A stretch of 12,910 bases of DNA from Pullichristensenella excrementipullorum (GTDB taxonomy: Bacteria; Bacillota; Clostridia; Christensenellales; Aristaeellaceae). Numbering within the stretch: the first letter of the stretch is position 1; each line of letters begins with the position of its first letter. The translations under genes were made by a program, and so were the position numbers. The notes beneath the pieces were generated by a model. It was given only the letters and a program-made list of their open reading frames with translations. It ran no database searches and was not told where the DNA came from. The stretch spans positions 1-12,910 of the forward strand of contig DVOU01000017.1 in NCBI GenBank assembly GCA_018713365.1. Reading direction: 5' to 3'. This document shows positions 1 to 5,872 of this stretch, piece by piece.

Positions 1-114
1 TGGTACCGCGACGGGAGCACATGGAAACAATGCACGGTCTGGTACCGCAACGGCGGTGCATGGGTGCAGGTCGTGCCGTATTACCGCAATGGTGGGACGT
101 GGATTCGCGTCTGA
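1..114 (+). CDS. C-terminal end of a phage structural (tail/fibre-type) protein, partial
   Basis: Frame 1 is open from the window edge to a TGA at 112-114, giving 37 residues. They form three short aromatic repeats of about 13 residues: WYRDGSTWKQ.., WYRNGGAWVQ.. and YYRNGGTWIRV. Repeats built on W/Y-Y-R-N-G-G-x-W are common at the C-terminus of tail or host-contact proteins in Firmicute prophages, and the next two genes are a holin and an endolysin, which fits the end of a late structural operon. The 5' part lies outside the window, so full length and domain content are unknown. The reading frame is certain; the structural role is inferred from repeats and context. Confidence 0.6.
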   Translation, partial: WYRDGSTWKQCTVWYRNGGAWVQVVPYYRNGGTWIRV

Positions 115-134
115 CCGCCACAACGACAAACAGC

Positions 135-161
135 CATCTTCCTGCGGGGAGGTGTTTTTTT
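135..161 (+). terminator. Rho-independent terminator after the structural gene
   Basis: An 8-bp stem (135-142 with 147-154, two G-T wobbles) closes a TGCG loop and is followed at once by seven T residues (155-161). It sits 20 bases after the stop of the partial structural gene and 26 bases before the holin start, so it may separate or attenuate structural and lysis transcription. Confidence 0.6.
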
Positions 162-187
162 GATACCAATCGAAGGAGGTTTTGTTT

Positions 188-649
188 ATGAGGGACTTTT
201 CCATTGACCTTGTGTGGGCGAAGATTCAGGGGGCGATTACGGTCATCGGCGGCTGGCTGGGGTATTTCCTCGACGGCATGGACGGCCTGATGATCGCGCT
301 GGTCATCTTCGTCATCCTCGACTACGTGACCGGCATCATGTGCGCCATTGCCGACAGGAAGCTGTCCAGTGCCGTGGGCTTCAGGGGCATCTGCCGCAAG
401 GTGCTGATCTTCTTGCTGGTGGGTGTTGCGCACATCGTAGACCTGCACGTCGTAGGCAGCGGCAGCGCGCTGCGCGGGGCCGTGGTCTGCTTCTACCTCT
501 CCAACGAGGGCGTGTCCATGCTGGAGAACGCCGCGCATCTCGGCCTGCCCGTCCCTGAAAAGCTCAAGACCATTCTCGAACAACTGCATGACCGGGAAAC
601 TGTCGAAGCGCCCGATGATACCACCGACAACAATAACGACGGCCAATGA
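188..649 (+). CDS. Phage holin, holin_4_1 / TcdE-like family
   Basis: A 153-residue membrane protein that would make the lesion in the cytoplasmic membrane that starts phage lysis. Hydrophobic segments lie at about residues 13-28, 33-54 and 71-88, with a weaker one near 96-105. The tail from about 135 is short, polar and acidic with an Asn/Asp run. Family signatures are the stretch ILDYVTGI (43-50), the basic S-S-A-V-G-F-R-G segment (60-67), AHIVD (81-85) and FYLSNEGVSMLENA (102-115), typical of the holin_4_1 family that includes Clostridioides TcdE. The ATG at 188 is preferred over an upstream in-frame TTG at 182 because AAGGAGGT (173-180) is 7 bases from the ATG but only 1 from the TTG. The endolysin follows on the same strand, the usual holin-lysin pair. 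Confidence 0.88.
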   Translation: MRDFSIDLVWAKIQGAITVIGGWLGYFLDGMDGLMIALVIFVILDYVTGIMCAIADRKLSSAVGFRGICRKVLIFLLVGVAHIVDLHVVGSGSALRGAVVCFYLSNEGVSMLENAAHLGLPVPEKLKTILEQLHDRETVEAPDDTTDNNNDGQ

Positions 650-681
650 GCCGTCGAATTCCATTTGAGGAGGAATTGAAT

Positions 682-1770
682 ATGCCTGATCGCATCAACA
701 CCCCGTTCACCAACGAGCACTTCGCGGCCTTCTGCCTGTCCATGCTCGGTCAGCCGTACTGGTACGGCACCGCGCTCCACAAGTGTTCCGAGAGCCTGCG
801 CGCGAGCAAGGCGCGCCAGTATCCGTCGCACTACGGTTCCAGCCGCACGTCCCGTTACCGTCAGGACATCTCCAATAAGAAGGTCTGCGCCGACTGCATG
901 GGCGGCGCGAAAGGGTACGCATGGACGTCGGGCGGACAGGGCGTACTGGAAGCCATTGGCAACGACAAAACCTTCGAGAAGAAATCCGGCTCCAACGGCT
1001 GCCCGGACAAAGCCTCGAACAGCATGTTCTCGTGGGCCAAGTCGCAGGGCATGGACTGGGGCACCATCGACACGCTGCCGGACATCGTCGGCCTCGCCGT
1101 GAGGTTTGACGGACACGTCGGCTATACGGTCGGCGGCGGCTACGCTGTCGAGTGGCGCGGCTTTGCCTACGGCTGCGTGAAAACGAAAATCAAGGGACGC
1201 GGCTGGACGCACTGGTACAAGCTGCCGTTCATCGACTACAACGACGGCGCGTCCTCGGTGCCGGAGAAGGGAATCCCTCTTGGAAGCCGCCTGCTCAAGG
1301 AGGGGATGGAAGGCTCGGACGTGAAAGCACTGCAGGAGGCGCTGATGAAGCTGGGCTATGAACTGCCCGACTACGGCGCGGACGGCGAATTCGGCTCGGA
1401 GACGAAAGAAGCCCTGATGGACTTCCAAAAAGACGAGGGCTTGGACGTGGACGGCGAATATGGCGAGAAATCCCACGCTGCCCTTATGGACGCCCTCTCC
1501 GACGAAGAAGCCGGAGACGATGACAACGAGGAGGGTGGGGACGATATGCCTGCTGAATCGGAGGAACCGAAGCCACTGGGCACGACGGTGGCCATCACTG
1601 GCGGCAGCGTCTACGTCCGCATGGGCAACGGTACGAATTACCGCATCATCACCACGGTCAAAGCTGGCATGACCTTTAACCATGTCGCCACCGCCCGCAA
1701 CGGCTGGAACGCCATTGTGATTAACGGGCAGGTCGGCTGGGTGTCCGGCAAGTATTCCAAGGTCGTATAA
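682..1770 (+). CDS. Phage endolysin: NlpC/P60-like peptidase with PG-binding and SH3 domains
   Basis: A 362-residue lysis enzyme expected to cut cell-wall peptide stems. Residues 10-185 resemble the NlpC/P60 cysteine-peptidase fold: candidate nucleophile Cys72 in VCADCMGG and candidate His145 in GHVGYTVGGGYAVEW. Residues about 199-272 form a PG_binding_1 domain (V-K-A-L-Q-E-A-L, then DGEFG and TKEALMDFQ). An acidic linker (273-297) leads to a bacterial SH3 domain (about 300-362, with VYVRMGNGTNY and GWVSGKY). No signal peptide is seen, as expected for a holin-dependent lysin. The start at 682 is chosen because GAGGAGG (667-673) lies 8 bases upstream; an alternative ATG at 646 overlaps the holin stop but has no such site. 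The exact bond cut (D,L-endopeptidase or amidase) cannot be told. A strong terminator follows. Confidence 0.85.
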   Translation: MPDRINTPFTNEHFAAFCLSMLGQPYWYGTALHKCSESLRASKARQYPSHYGSSRTSRYRQDISNKKVCADCMGGAKGYAWTSGGQGVLEAIGNDKTFEKKSGSNGCPDKASNSMFSWAKSQGMDWGTIDTLPDIVGLAVRFDGHVGYTVGGGYAVEWRGFAYGCVKTKIKGRGWTHWYKLPFIDYNDGASSVPEKGIPLGSRLLKEGMEGSDVKALQEALMKLGYELPDYGADGEFGSETKEALMDFQKDEGLDVDGEYGEKSHAALMDALSDEEAGDDDNEEGGDDMPAESEEPKPLGTTVAITGGSVYVRMGNGTNYRIITTVKAGMTFNHVATARNGWNAIVINGQVGWVSGKYSKVV

Positions 1771-1778
1771 CGCGCCAC

Positions 1779-1813
1779 AGGGGTTTGGCCGCATGGCTGA
1801 ACCCCTTCTCTTT
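1779..1813 (+). terminator. Rho-independent terminator closing the lysis operon
   Basis: A 12-bp stem (1779-1790 with 1795-1806, two G-T wobbles) with a GCAT loop is followed by a T-rich tract. It begins 9 bases after the endolysin stop and marks a transcriptional border between the lysis genes and the recombinase cassette. Confidence 0.75.
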
Positions 1814-1833
1814 ACGGTGTGCATCATTACACA

Positions 1834-1847
1834 GATTTCCCGAAATC
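1834..1847. promoter_or_regulatory. Candidate operator: palindrome upstream of the recombinase cassette
   Basis: GATTTC (1834-1839) and GAAATC (1842-1847) form a perfect 6-bp inverted repeat with a 2-base gap. It sits in the 104-base gap between the lysis terminator and the first cassette gene. I see no convincing -35/-10 pair nearby, so a role as a repressor or recombinase site is only a guess. Confidence 0.25.
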
Positions 1848-1917
1848 ATGAATACAGGACTTCAAGAATTCCATGCCGCAATTTGATTCCGGCTAAGGCC
1901 GATTCTTGGAGGGAACA

Positions 1918-2319
1918 ATGAATTCATCTCAAAAGAACGCTGCCCGGCGGATGCGCGAAGACGGAAAGAGCTATGCGCAAATCGCCGTCGCGCTCTCGCT
2001 ATCGGAAAATACGATCAAATCCTTTTGCCGCAGAGAAGGGCTGCAAGCCGCCACCGGCCAGGCGCTTTGCCCTGCCTGCGGGAAAGCGGTTCGCCCCGGA
2101 CAACGCGGACAAAAGCGGCGTTTTTGCTCTGACGCCTGCCGCTTTGCATGGAATTATACTCACAGGGTGCTTGACGCCCATAACGCGGTCGCACGCCGTT
2201 GTGCCTGCTGCCGGAGGGAATTCTTCTCTTACCCTTCGGCCCACCGGAAATACTGCTCTCACGCCTGCTATATCGCCGACCGGTATGGAAAGGGGGCGTG
2301 CCGTCATGCCGGAGAATAA
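1918..2319 (+). CDS. HTH and double zinc-ribbon DNA-binding protein of the recombinase cassette
   Basis: A 133-residue protein with an N-terminal helix-turn-helix like sigma-70 region 4 (about residues 5-41, with YAQIAVALSLSENTIKSFC), then two Cys4 zinc ribbons: C51-x2-C54...C70-x3-C74 and C95-x2-C98...C113-x3-C117. The second ends in YCSHACYI, a motif repeated in the protein at 12131. Proteins of this build sit next to serine recombinases in many Firmicutes and are often loosely labelled sigma-70 subunits; no core-polymerase-binding sigma region is visible. It probably binds DNA as a regulator of the cassette or as an architectural or directionality partner; that is inference. The ATG at 1918 is chosen over an in-frame TTG at 1906 because GGAGGG (1908-1913) precedes it by 4 bases. 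It overlaps the next gene by 14 bases. Confidence 0.78.
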   Translation: MNSSQKNAARRMREDGKSYAQIAVALSLSENTIKSFCRREGLQAATGQALCPACGKAVRPGQRGQKRRFCSDACRFAWNYTHRVLDAHNAVARRCACCRREFFSYPSAHRKYCSHACYIADRYGKGACRHAGE

Positions 2320-2524
2320 AGCGCGGGCGCAGCGGAATTATCTCGCGGGCCTGGCTGTCGCCAACGATATGCTGCGGCGCGGGCTGATCTCCGAAGCCGA
2401 TTTCTCGGCGCTTGAGACTGTTTTTGCCGGAAAATACCGGCCTCTTTTTCGCTACGAAAAGCCTTGTCTTTCGCCGACCCTTCTGATAACACAGACAGAT
2501 GAAGGGAGGGCAAAAAATGAATAG
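2306..2524 (+). CDS. Small SHOCT-like protein of the recombinase cassette
   Basis: A 72-residue protein whose first half fits the short SHOCT-type helical pattern: NDMLRRGLISEADFSALETV at 20-39. The rest (FAGKYRPLFRY and beyond) is polar. The protein at 11880 shares the G-L-I-S core and the following helix, so this is a recurring partner, not a chance ORF. Function is unknown. Start at ATG 2306: AAGGGGG is about 9 bases upstream, and both gene edges overlap neighbours (14 bases with the HTH-zinc gene, 8 with the first recombinase), which suggests translational coupling. The frame is open further upstream but there it is only a shadow of the HTH-zinc gene. Confidence 0.65.
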   Translation: MPENKARAQRNYLAGLAVANDMLRRGLISEADFSALETVFAGKYRPLFRYEKPCLSPTLLITQTDEGRAKNE

Positions 2525-3833
2525 AACTATACGCAAAGTCAATCCGGCGCTGCCGAAGCCGCCGAAGATTCTGAACGTGGCGGCCTACGCCCGCGTGTCG
2601 CTGGAAAAGGATAGCATGTTGCATTCGCTTTCCGCACAGATCAGCCATTACAGCGGCTTGATTCAACGGCATCCCGGCTGGCGCTATGCGGGCGTATACG
2701 CGGACAAAGCACTTACCGGCACCAAGGCGGAGCGCCCGGAATTTCAGCGCCTGCTTGCGGACTGCCGGGCGGGGAAGATCGACCTGATTCTTACCAAGAG
2801 CATCAGCCGCTTCGCCCGCAATACGGTCACGCTGCTGGAAACCGTGCGCGAAATGAAAATGCTGGGCATCGACATTTTCTTTGAAGAACAGAACATTCAT
2901 TCCCTGAGCGGGGAGGGCGAACTCATGCTCTCCATCCTCGCTTCCTATGCGCAGGAAGAATCCCGCAGCGTTTCCGAAAACTGCAAATGGCGCATTCAGA
3001 AACGCTTTGAAGCGGGCGAGCCTGCCAACTGGCGCTTTATGTACGGCTATCGGATTCACAAGGGCACCATTCGTATGGATGTGGAAGAAGCCGCTGTCGT
3101 GCGCTGGGTCTTTCAGAGTTACCTGAACGGATATGGCACAACAGAAATCGCCCGTTTGCTGCGCGCATCGCAGACGCCCTGCTATTGCGGCGGTATGTGG
3201 ACGCCCAAGCGCGTGCTTGATTTGTTGAAAAACGAAAAGTACGCAGGAAATGCTCTTTTGCAGAAAAAGTATGTGCCGGATCATCTGAGCAAAAGCGAGA
3301 AGATCAACCACGGCGAGCTTCCAAAGTATTTTTCGGAGGGCACGCACGAGGCCATCATCGCGCCGGAGATATTCGAGCGTGTGCAAGCACAGATTGAGCG
3401 CAATCGTCGGAAAAACAATATCGCCCGTATTGCACCGCAGCACAGCATCTTTACGGGAAGAATCGTTTGTTGTCAATGCGGTAAGCGCTATCAGCGCAAG
3501 GTGACGCGCAGCGAGGTGGCGTGGAATTGCGCGACCTTCCTGAGACTGGGAAAGGCATATTGTCACACAAAGCAAATCCCCGAGGAAATTCTCAAACAGG
3601 AAACGGCGGCCGTGCTGGGACTGCGCGAATTCGACGGGGCTGTATTCAACGAGCGCATTGCGGAGATTCGCGTTCCGGCCTTTAATCATCTAATTTTCGT
3701 ATTCCTGGACGGCACGCAAACCGAGCGCGTCTGGCAGGATAAATCCCGCCGTGACAGCTGGACGGAAGATATGCGCCTGCGGGCGGCGGAATACGCCAGA
3801 AGCCGTTATGAGAAGGGAGGCGGCGAACAATGA
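2517..3833 (+). CDS. Large serine recombinase 1, short form without coiled coil
   Basis: A 438-residue site-specific recombinase of the resolvase/invertase superfamily. The catalytic domain (about 20-160) has YARVS with Arg26 and catalytic Ser28, and KSISRFARNT with SRFARN at 97-102. A recombinase domain follows (about 170-296, with KNEKYAGNALLQKK). A zinc ribbon spans about 310-350 (C318, C321, C338, C349). After the ribbon the chain goes almost straight to the final strand motif FVFLDGT (394-400), so the long coiled coil usual in phage LSRs is absent, which makes it about 90 residues shorter than the second recombinase. The ATG at 2517 is preferred over 2499 because AAGGGAGGG (2502-2510) is 6 bases upstream of it. 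Its stop overlaps the next start as ATGA. It probably acts with recombinase 2, as CcrA and CcrB do in SCC elements; this pairing is inference. Confidence 0.92.
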   Translation: MNRTIRKVNPALPKPPKILNVAAYARVSLEKDSMLHSLSAQISHYSGLIQRHPGWRYAGVYADKALTGTKAERPEFQRLLADCRAGKIDLILTKSISRFARNTVTLLETVREMKMLGIDIFFEEQNIHSLSGEGELMLSILASYAQEESRSVSENCKWRIQKRFEAGEPANWRFMYGYRIHKGTIRMDVEEAAVVRWVFQSYLNGYGTTEIARLLRASQTPCYCGGMWTPKRVLDLLKNEKYAGNALLQKKYVPDHLSKSEKINHGELPKYFSEGTHEAIIAPEIFERVQAQIERNRRKNNIARIAPQHSIFTGRIVCCQCGKRYQRKVTRSEVAWNCATFLRLGKAYCHTKQIPEEILKQETAAVLGLREFDGAVFNERIAEIRVPAFNHLIFVFLDGTQTERVWQDKSRRDSWTEDMRLRAAEYARSRYEKGGGEQ

Positions 3834-5407
3834 GCGAAGCCCGCGTTATTTCACCCCGCGTGACCATGATCCCGGCTACGCGCGAGCGCTTCACTTCCAT
3901 ACCCATCCACAACGCCCGCAAACGCCGCGTTGCCGCCTATGCCCGTGTATCTACCCGCGACGAGGAACAGCGCAACAGCTATGAGGCGCAGGTAGACCAT
4001 TACACTCGCTATATCCAGAACAACGCTGAGTGGGAATTCGCCGGTGTATACGCCGATCGGGGCATTACCGGCACCAGCACCAAAAAGCGCGAGCACTTCA
4101 ACGACATGATCGAAGATGCGCTGGCCGGAAAGATCGACCTCATCATTACAAAATCCGTTTCCCGCTTTGCACGAAATACGGTGGATTCCCTGACTACCAT
4201 CCGCACACTGAAAGAGCGCGGCATCGAGGTCTTTTTCGAGGAACAGAATATCTACACGCTGGATTCCAAGGGCGAGCTGCTATTGACGATCATGTCATCG
4301 CTGGCGCAGGAGGAGAGCCGGAATATCTCCGAGAACGTCACATGGGGCATTCGCAAGCGCTTTTCCGACGGCAAGATCATGCTGCCTTACAAGCACTTTC
4401 TCGGCTATCGAAAAGGCGAAAACAACCTGCCGGAGATCGTGCCGGAGGAAGCGGAGACCGTCAGGCGCATCTACCGCGCCTATCTGGAAGGCAAATCACC
4501 CTCATACATCGCGCGGCAGCTTTCCGCCAGCGGCATCCCTTCGCCCTCCGGCAAGGCGAACTGGCGGCCTGAAACGGTAAAGAGCATTCTCACAAATGAA
4601 AAATATAAGGGCGATGCGGTGCTGCAAAAGACCTTCTGCGTGGATTTTCTGACCAAGAAATTCAAGGCCAACGAGGGCGAAGTACCGCAATACTATGTGG
4701 AAAACAGCCACCCGGCGATCATTGAGCCGGAGGTATTCGACATGGTGCAGGCGGAGATACGTAGGCGCGGGCAATCCGGCAGGCGCTACTACACGCCGCA
4801 TTGCTTTTCCGGGCGCATCTTCTGCGACGAGTGCGGCAGCGTCTATGGAAGCAAGGTGTGGCACCGGCATACGGTGTGGCAATGCAATTCCCGCAGCAAG
4901 GGCCTGACGCCATGCCAGACGCCAGCATTGCGCGCCGAGACATTGCAGGACGCCTTTGTCACGGCATTCAATCGCATCATTGAAAATAAGGAAGAGATCA
5001 TCTCGATATGCGAGAAGGTTTTGAGCGAACGCTATGATGCGGACGCGCTGGCAAAACAGCGGGCGGAGCTGGAAACAGAGATGGAGATTGTGACCGAACT
5101 GATGCAACGTCAAATCGCCCTGAATGCCACGCAAGCGCTGGATCAGGAAGCATACCAGAGGCAGTACGACGAATATGAAGCCCGTTATAATGCCACACGA
5201 CAGGCGCTGACGGAGATCAATGCACAGCAATCCGCGCTGGCTGCACGACAGGGAAAGATTGCGGAATATATAAGTCTTCTACGGGAACAAGGGCTGATTA
5301 CAGAATTCAATGAAAGTCTGTGGTATGCCACGTTAGATCAGGTGCGAGTGCTGGCCGATGGGCGGCTCCGGTTCATATTTAGAGATGGCACGCGAATTGA
5401 AGGGTGA
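3830..5407 (+). CDS. Large serine recombinase 2, full length with coiled coil
   Basis: A 525-residue recombinase. The catalytic domain (about 33-175) has YARVSTRDEEQ with Arg39 and catalytic Ser41, and SRFARN at 111-116. The recombinase domain covers about 188-312 (TNEKYKGDAVLQKT). The zinc ribbon has C332, C335, C352 and C362. A charged helical stretch (about 384-482) is the coiled coil that controls integration versus excision in LSRs. The end has FNESLWYATLDQVRV and FIFRDGTRI. Length is normal for the family. The ATG at 3830 overlaps the previous stop by 4 bases, with AAGGGAGG at 3813-3820. All catalytic and zinc residues are present, so the enzyme looks intact. It is a clear paralogue of recombinase 1, with the same SRFARN and FFEEQNI segments. 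Confidence 0.95.
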   Translation: MSEARVISPRVTMIPATRERFTSIPIHNARKRRVAAYARVSTRDEEQRNSYEAQVDHYTRYIQNNAEWEFAGVYADRGITGTSTKKREHFNDMIEDALAGKIDLIITKSVSRFARNTVDSLTTIRTLKERGIEVFFEEQNIYTLDSKGELLLTIMSSLAQEESRNISENVTWGIRKRFSDGKIMLPYKHFLGYRKGENNLPEIVPEEAETVRRIYRAYLEGKSPSYIARQLSASGIPSPSGKANWRPETVKSILTNEKYKGDAVLQKTFCVDFLTKKFKANEGEVPQYYVENSHPAIIEPEVFDMVQAEIRRRGQSGRRYYTPHCFSGRIFCDECGSVYGSKVWHRHTVWQCNSRSKGLTPCQTPALRAETLQDAFVTAFNRIIENKEEIISICEKVLSERYDADALAKQRAELETEMEIVTELMQRQIALNATQALDQEAYQRQYDEYEARYNATRQALTEINAQQSALAARQGKIAEYISLLREQGLITEFNESLWYATLDQVRVLADGRLRFIFRDGTRIEG

Positions 5408-5415
5408 AAAAACAG

Positions 5416-5445
5416 GCCGCGGGCAATTACACGCTTGCGGCTTTT
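5416..5445 (+). terminator. Rho-independent terminator of the recombinase cassette
   Basis: A 9-bp stem (5416-5424 with 5433-5441, two G-T wobbles) with an 8-base loop is followed by TTTT. It lies 8 bases after the stop of recombinase 2. Confidence 0.65.
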
Positions 5446-5500
5446 CCGTGTATTGGTGAACACCCCCATATGCCGCAACTATTGTCGGATTAGACACCTA

Positions 5501-5540
5501 AGGACGCGCTCAATAATACGCTGAGCGCGTCCTGTTTCTT
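5501..5540 (+). terminator. Second hairpin after the cassette: perfect 12-bp inverted repeat
   Basis: Arms 5501-5512 and 5522-5533 match perfectly over 12 bases around a 9-base loop and are followed by GTTTCTT. It could be a second terminator. Because it lies just past the recombinase genes, where an attachment junction is expected, it could instead belong to the element end or to the chromosomal flank. Confidence 0.55.
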
Positions 5541-5794
5541 GCATATTTACCGGCAAAACGGGCATATCCGACCTGTTTTTGCATTTTCGGCGCGAACACT
5601 TTTCAGAATCGTTGTTGGGGTTTCCTTGAAACCTCGTTCATTTTTAGACTTGGAAGCGTTTGAGGGATTTTCGGCGACGATTTAACGAATCTCCGGGCGA
5701 GTTTCATTTTTGAAATCACGATTTGAATATTTGCCACGCACTTGCCTTGACCAAGAGGTTTTTGGGTGCGGATCGCGCCCGCAAGCAAAAATAA
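5541..5794. other. Intergenic stretch between recombinase cassette and PucR gene, no gene seen
   Basis: The gap 5408-5872 has no convincing gene on either strand; the long minus-strand frame here is the opposite-strand shadow of the PucR gene running on. This part is more AT-rich than its neighbours and holds several short inverted repeats: an imperfect 10-bp one at 5553-5562 / 5572-5582, GGTTTC/GAAACC at 5619-5633, and TTTCA/TGAAA at 5702-5715. If the cassette sits at a prophage end, the attachment junction should lie between about 5445 and 5794, but no duplicated core long enough to place it is visible in this window. Confidence 0.4.
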
Positions 5795-5820
5795 CGCTTC
5801 TGCACCTTGCTCCCGAAGCG
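5795..5820. promoter_or_regulatory. Candidate operator overlapping the PucR-gene -35 box
   Basis: CGCTTC (5795-5800) and GAAGCG (5815-5820) form a perfect 6-bp inverted repeat with a 14-base spacer that contains the proposed -35 box. Centre-to-centre spacing of 20 bases would put both halves on one face of the helix over about two turns. Autoregulation by PucR is possible but unproven. Confidence 0.3.
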
Positions 5821-5835
5821 CGCTGATGGTAAAAT
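5807..5835 (+). promoter_or_regulatory. Extended -10 promoter of the PucR-family gene
   Basis: TTGCTC (5807-5812), a 17-base spacer and TAAAAT (5830-5835) with TG one base upstream (5827-5828) make a plausible sigma-A promoter. Transcription would start near 5842, giving a leader of about 30 bases before the ATG at 5873. Confidence 0.55.
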
Positions 5836-5872
5836 AGTCCTGAATTTGGCCGAAAGGACAAAGAGTGAACCA

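Larger units (their letters stand above)
1918..5407 (+). mobile_element. HTH-zinc / SHOCT / twin serine recombinase cassette (integration module)
   Basis: Four same-strand genes overlap end to end (14, 8 and 4 bases) and end in two large serine recombinases, the enzymes that integrate and excise phages, ICEs and SCC-like elements. Terminators bound the block on both sides (1779-1813 and 5416-5445). It follows a prophage lysis module and precedes ordinary metabolic genes, so it is either the integration end of that prophage or an independent element next to it. A 9-base direct repeat (1873-1881 and 5470-5478) flanks the block but is too short to prove boundaries. The range given covers only the genes; the true element ends are not known. 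Confidence 0.6.

Noticed and set aside
646..681. Upstream ATG for the endolysin overlapping the holin stop
   Set aside because: The strong ribosome site at 667-673 fits ATG 682, and the extra 12 residues are unlike an NlpC/P60 start.
493..1827. Minus-strand open frame of 444 codons opposite holin and endolysin
   Set aside because: It is the antisense shadow of well-supported genes in GC-rich DNA, has no domain-like features and no ribosome site that fits.
2304..3689. Minus-strand frame of 461 codons opposite recombinase 1
   Set aside because: Antisense shadow of a gene with clear catalytic motifs; composition is low in sense-like patterns.
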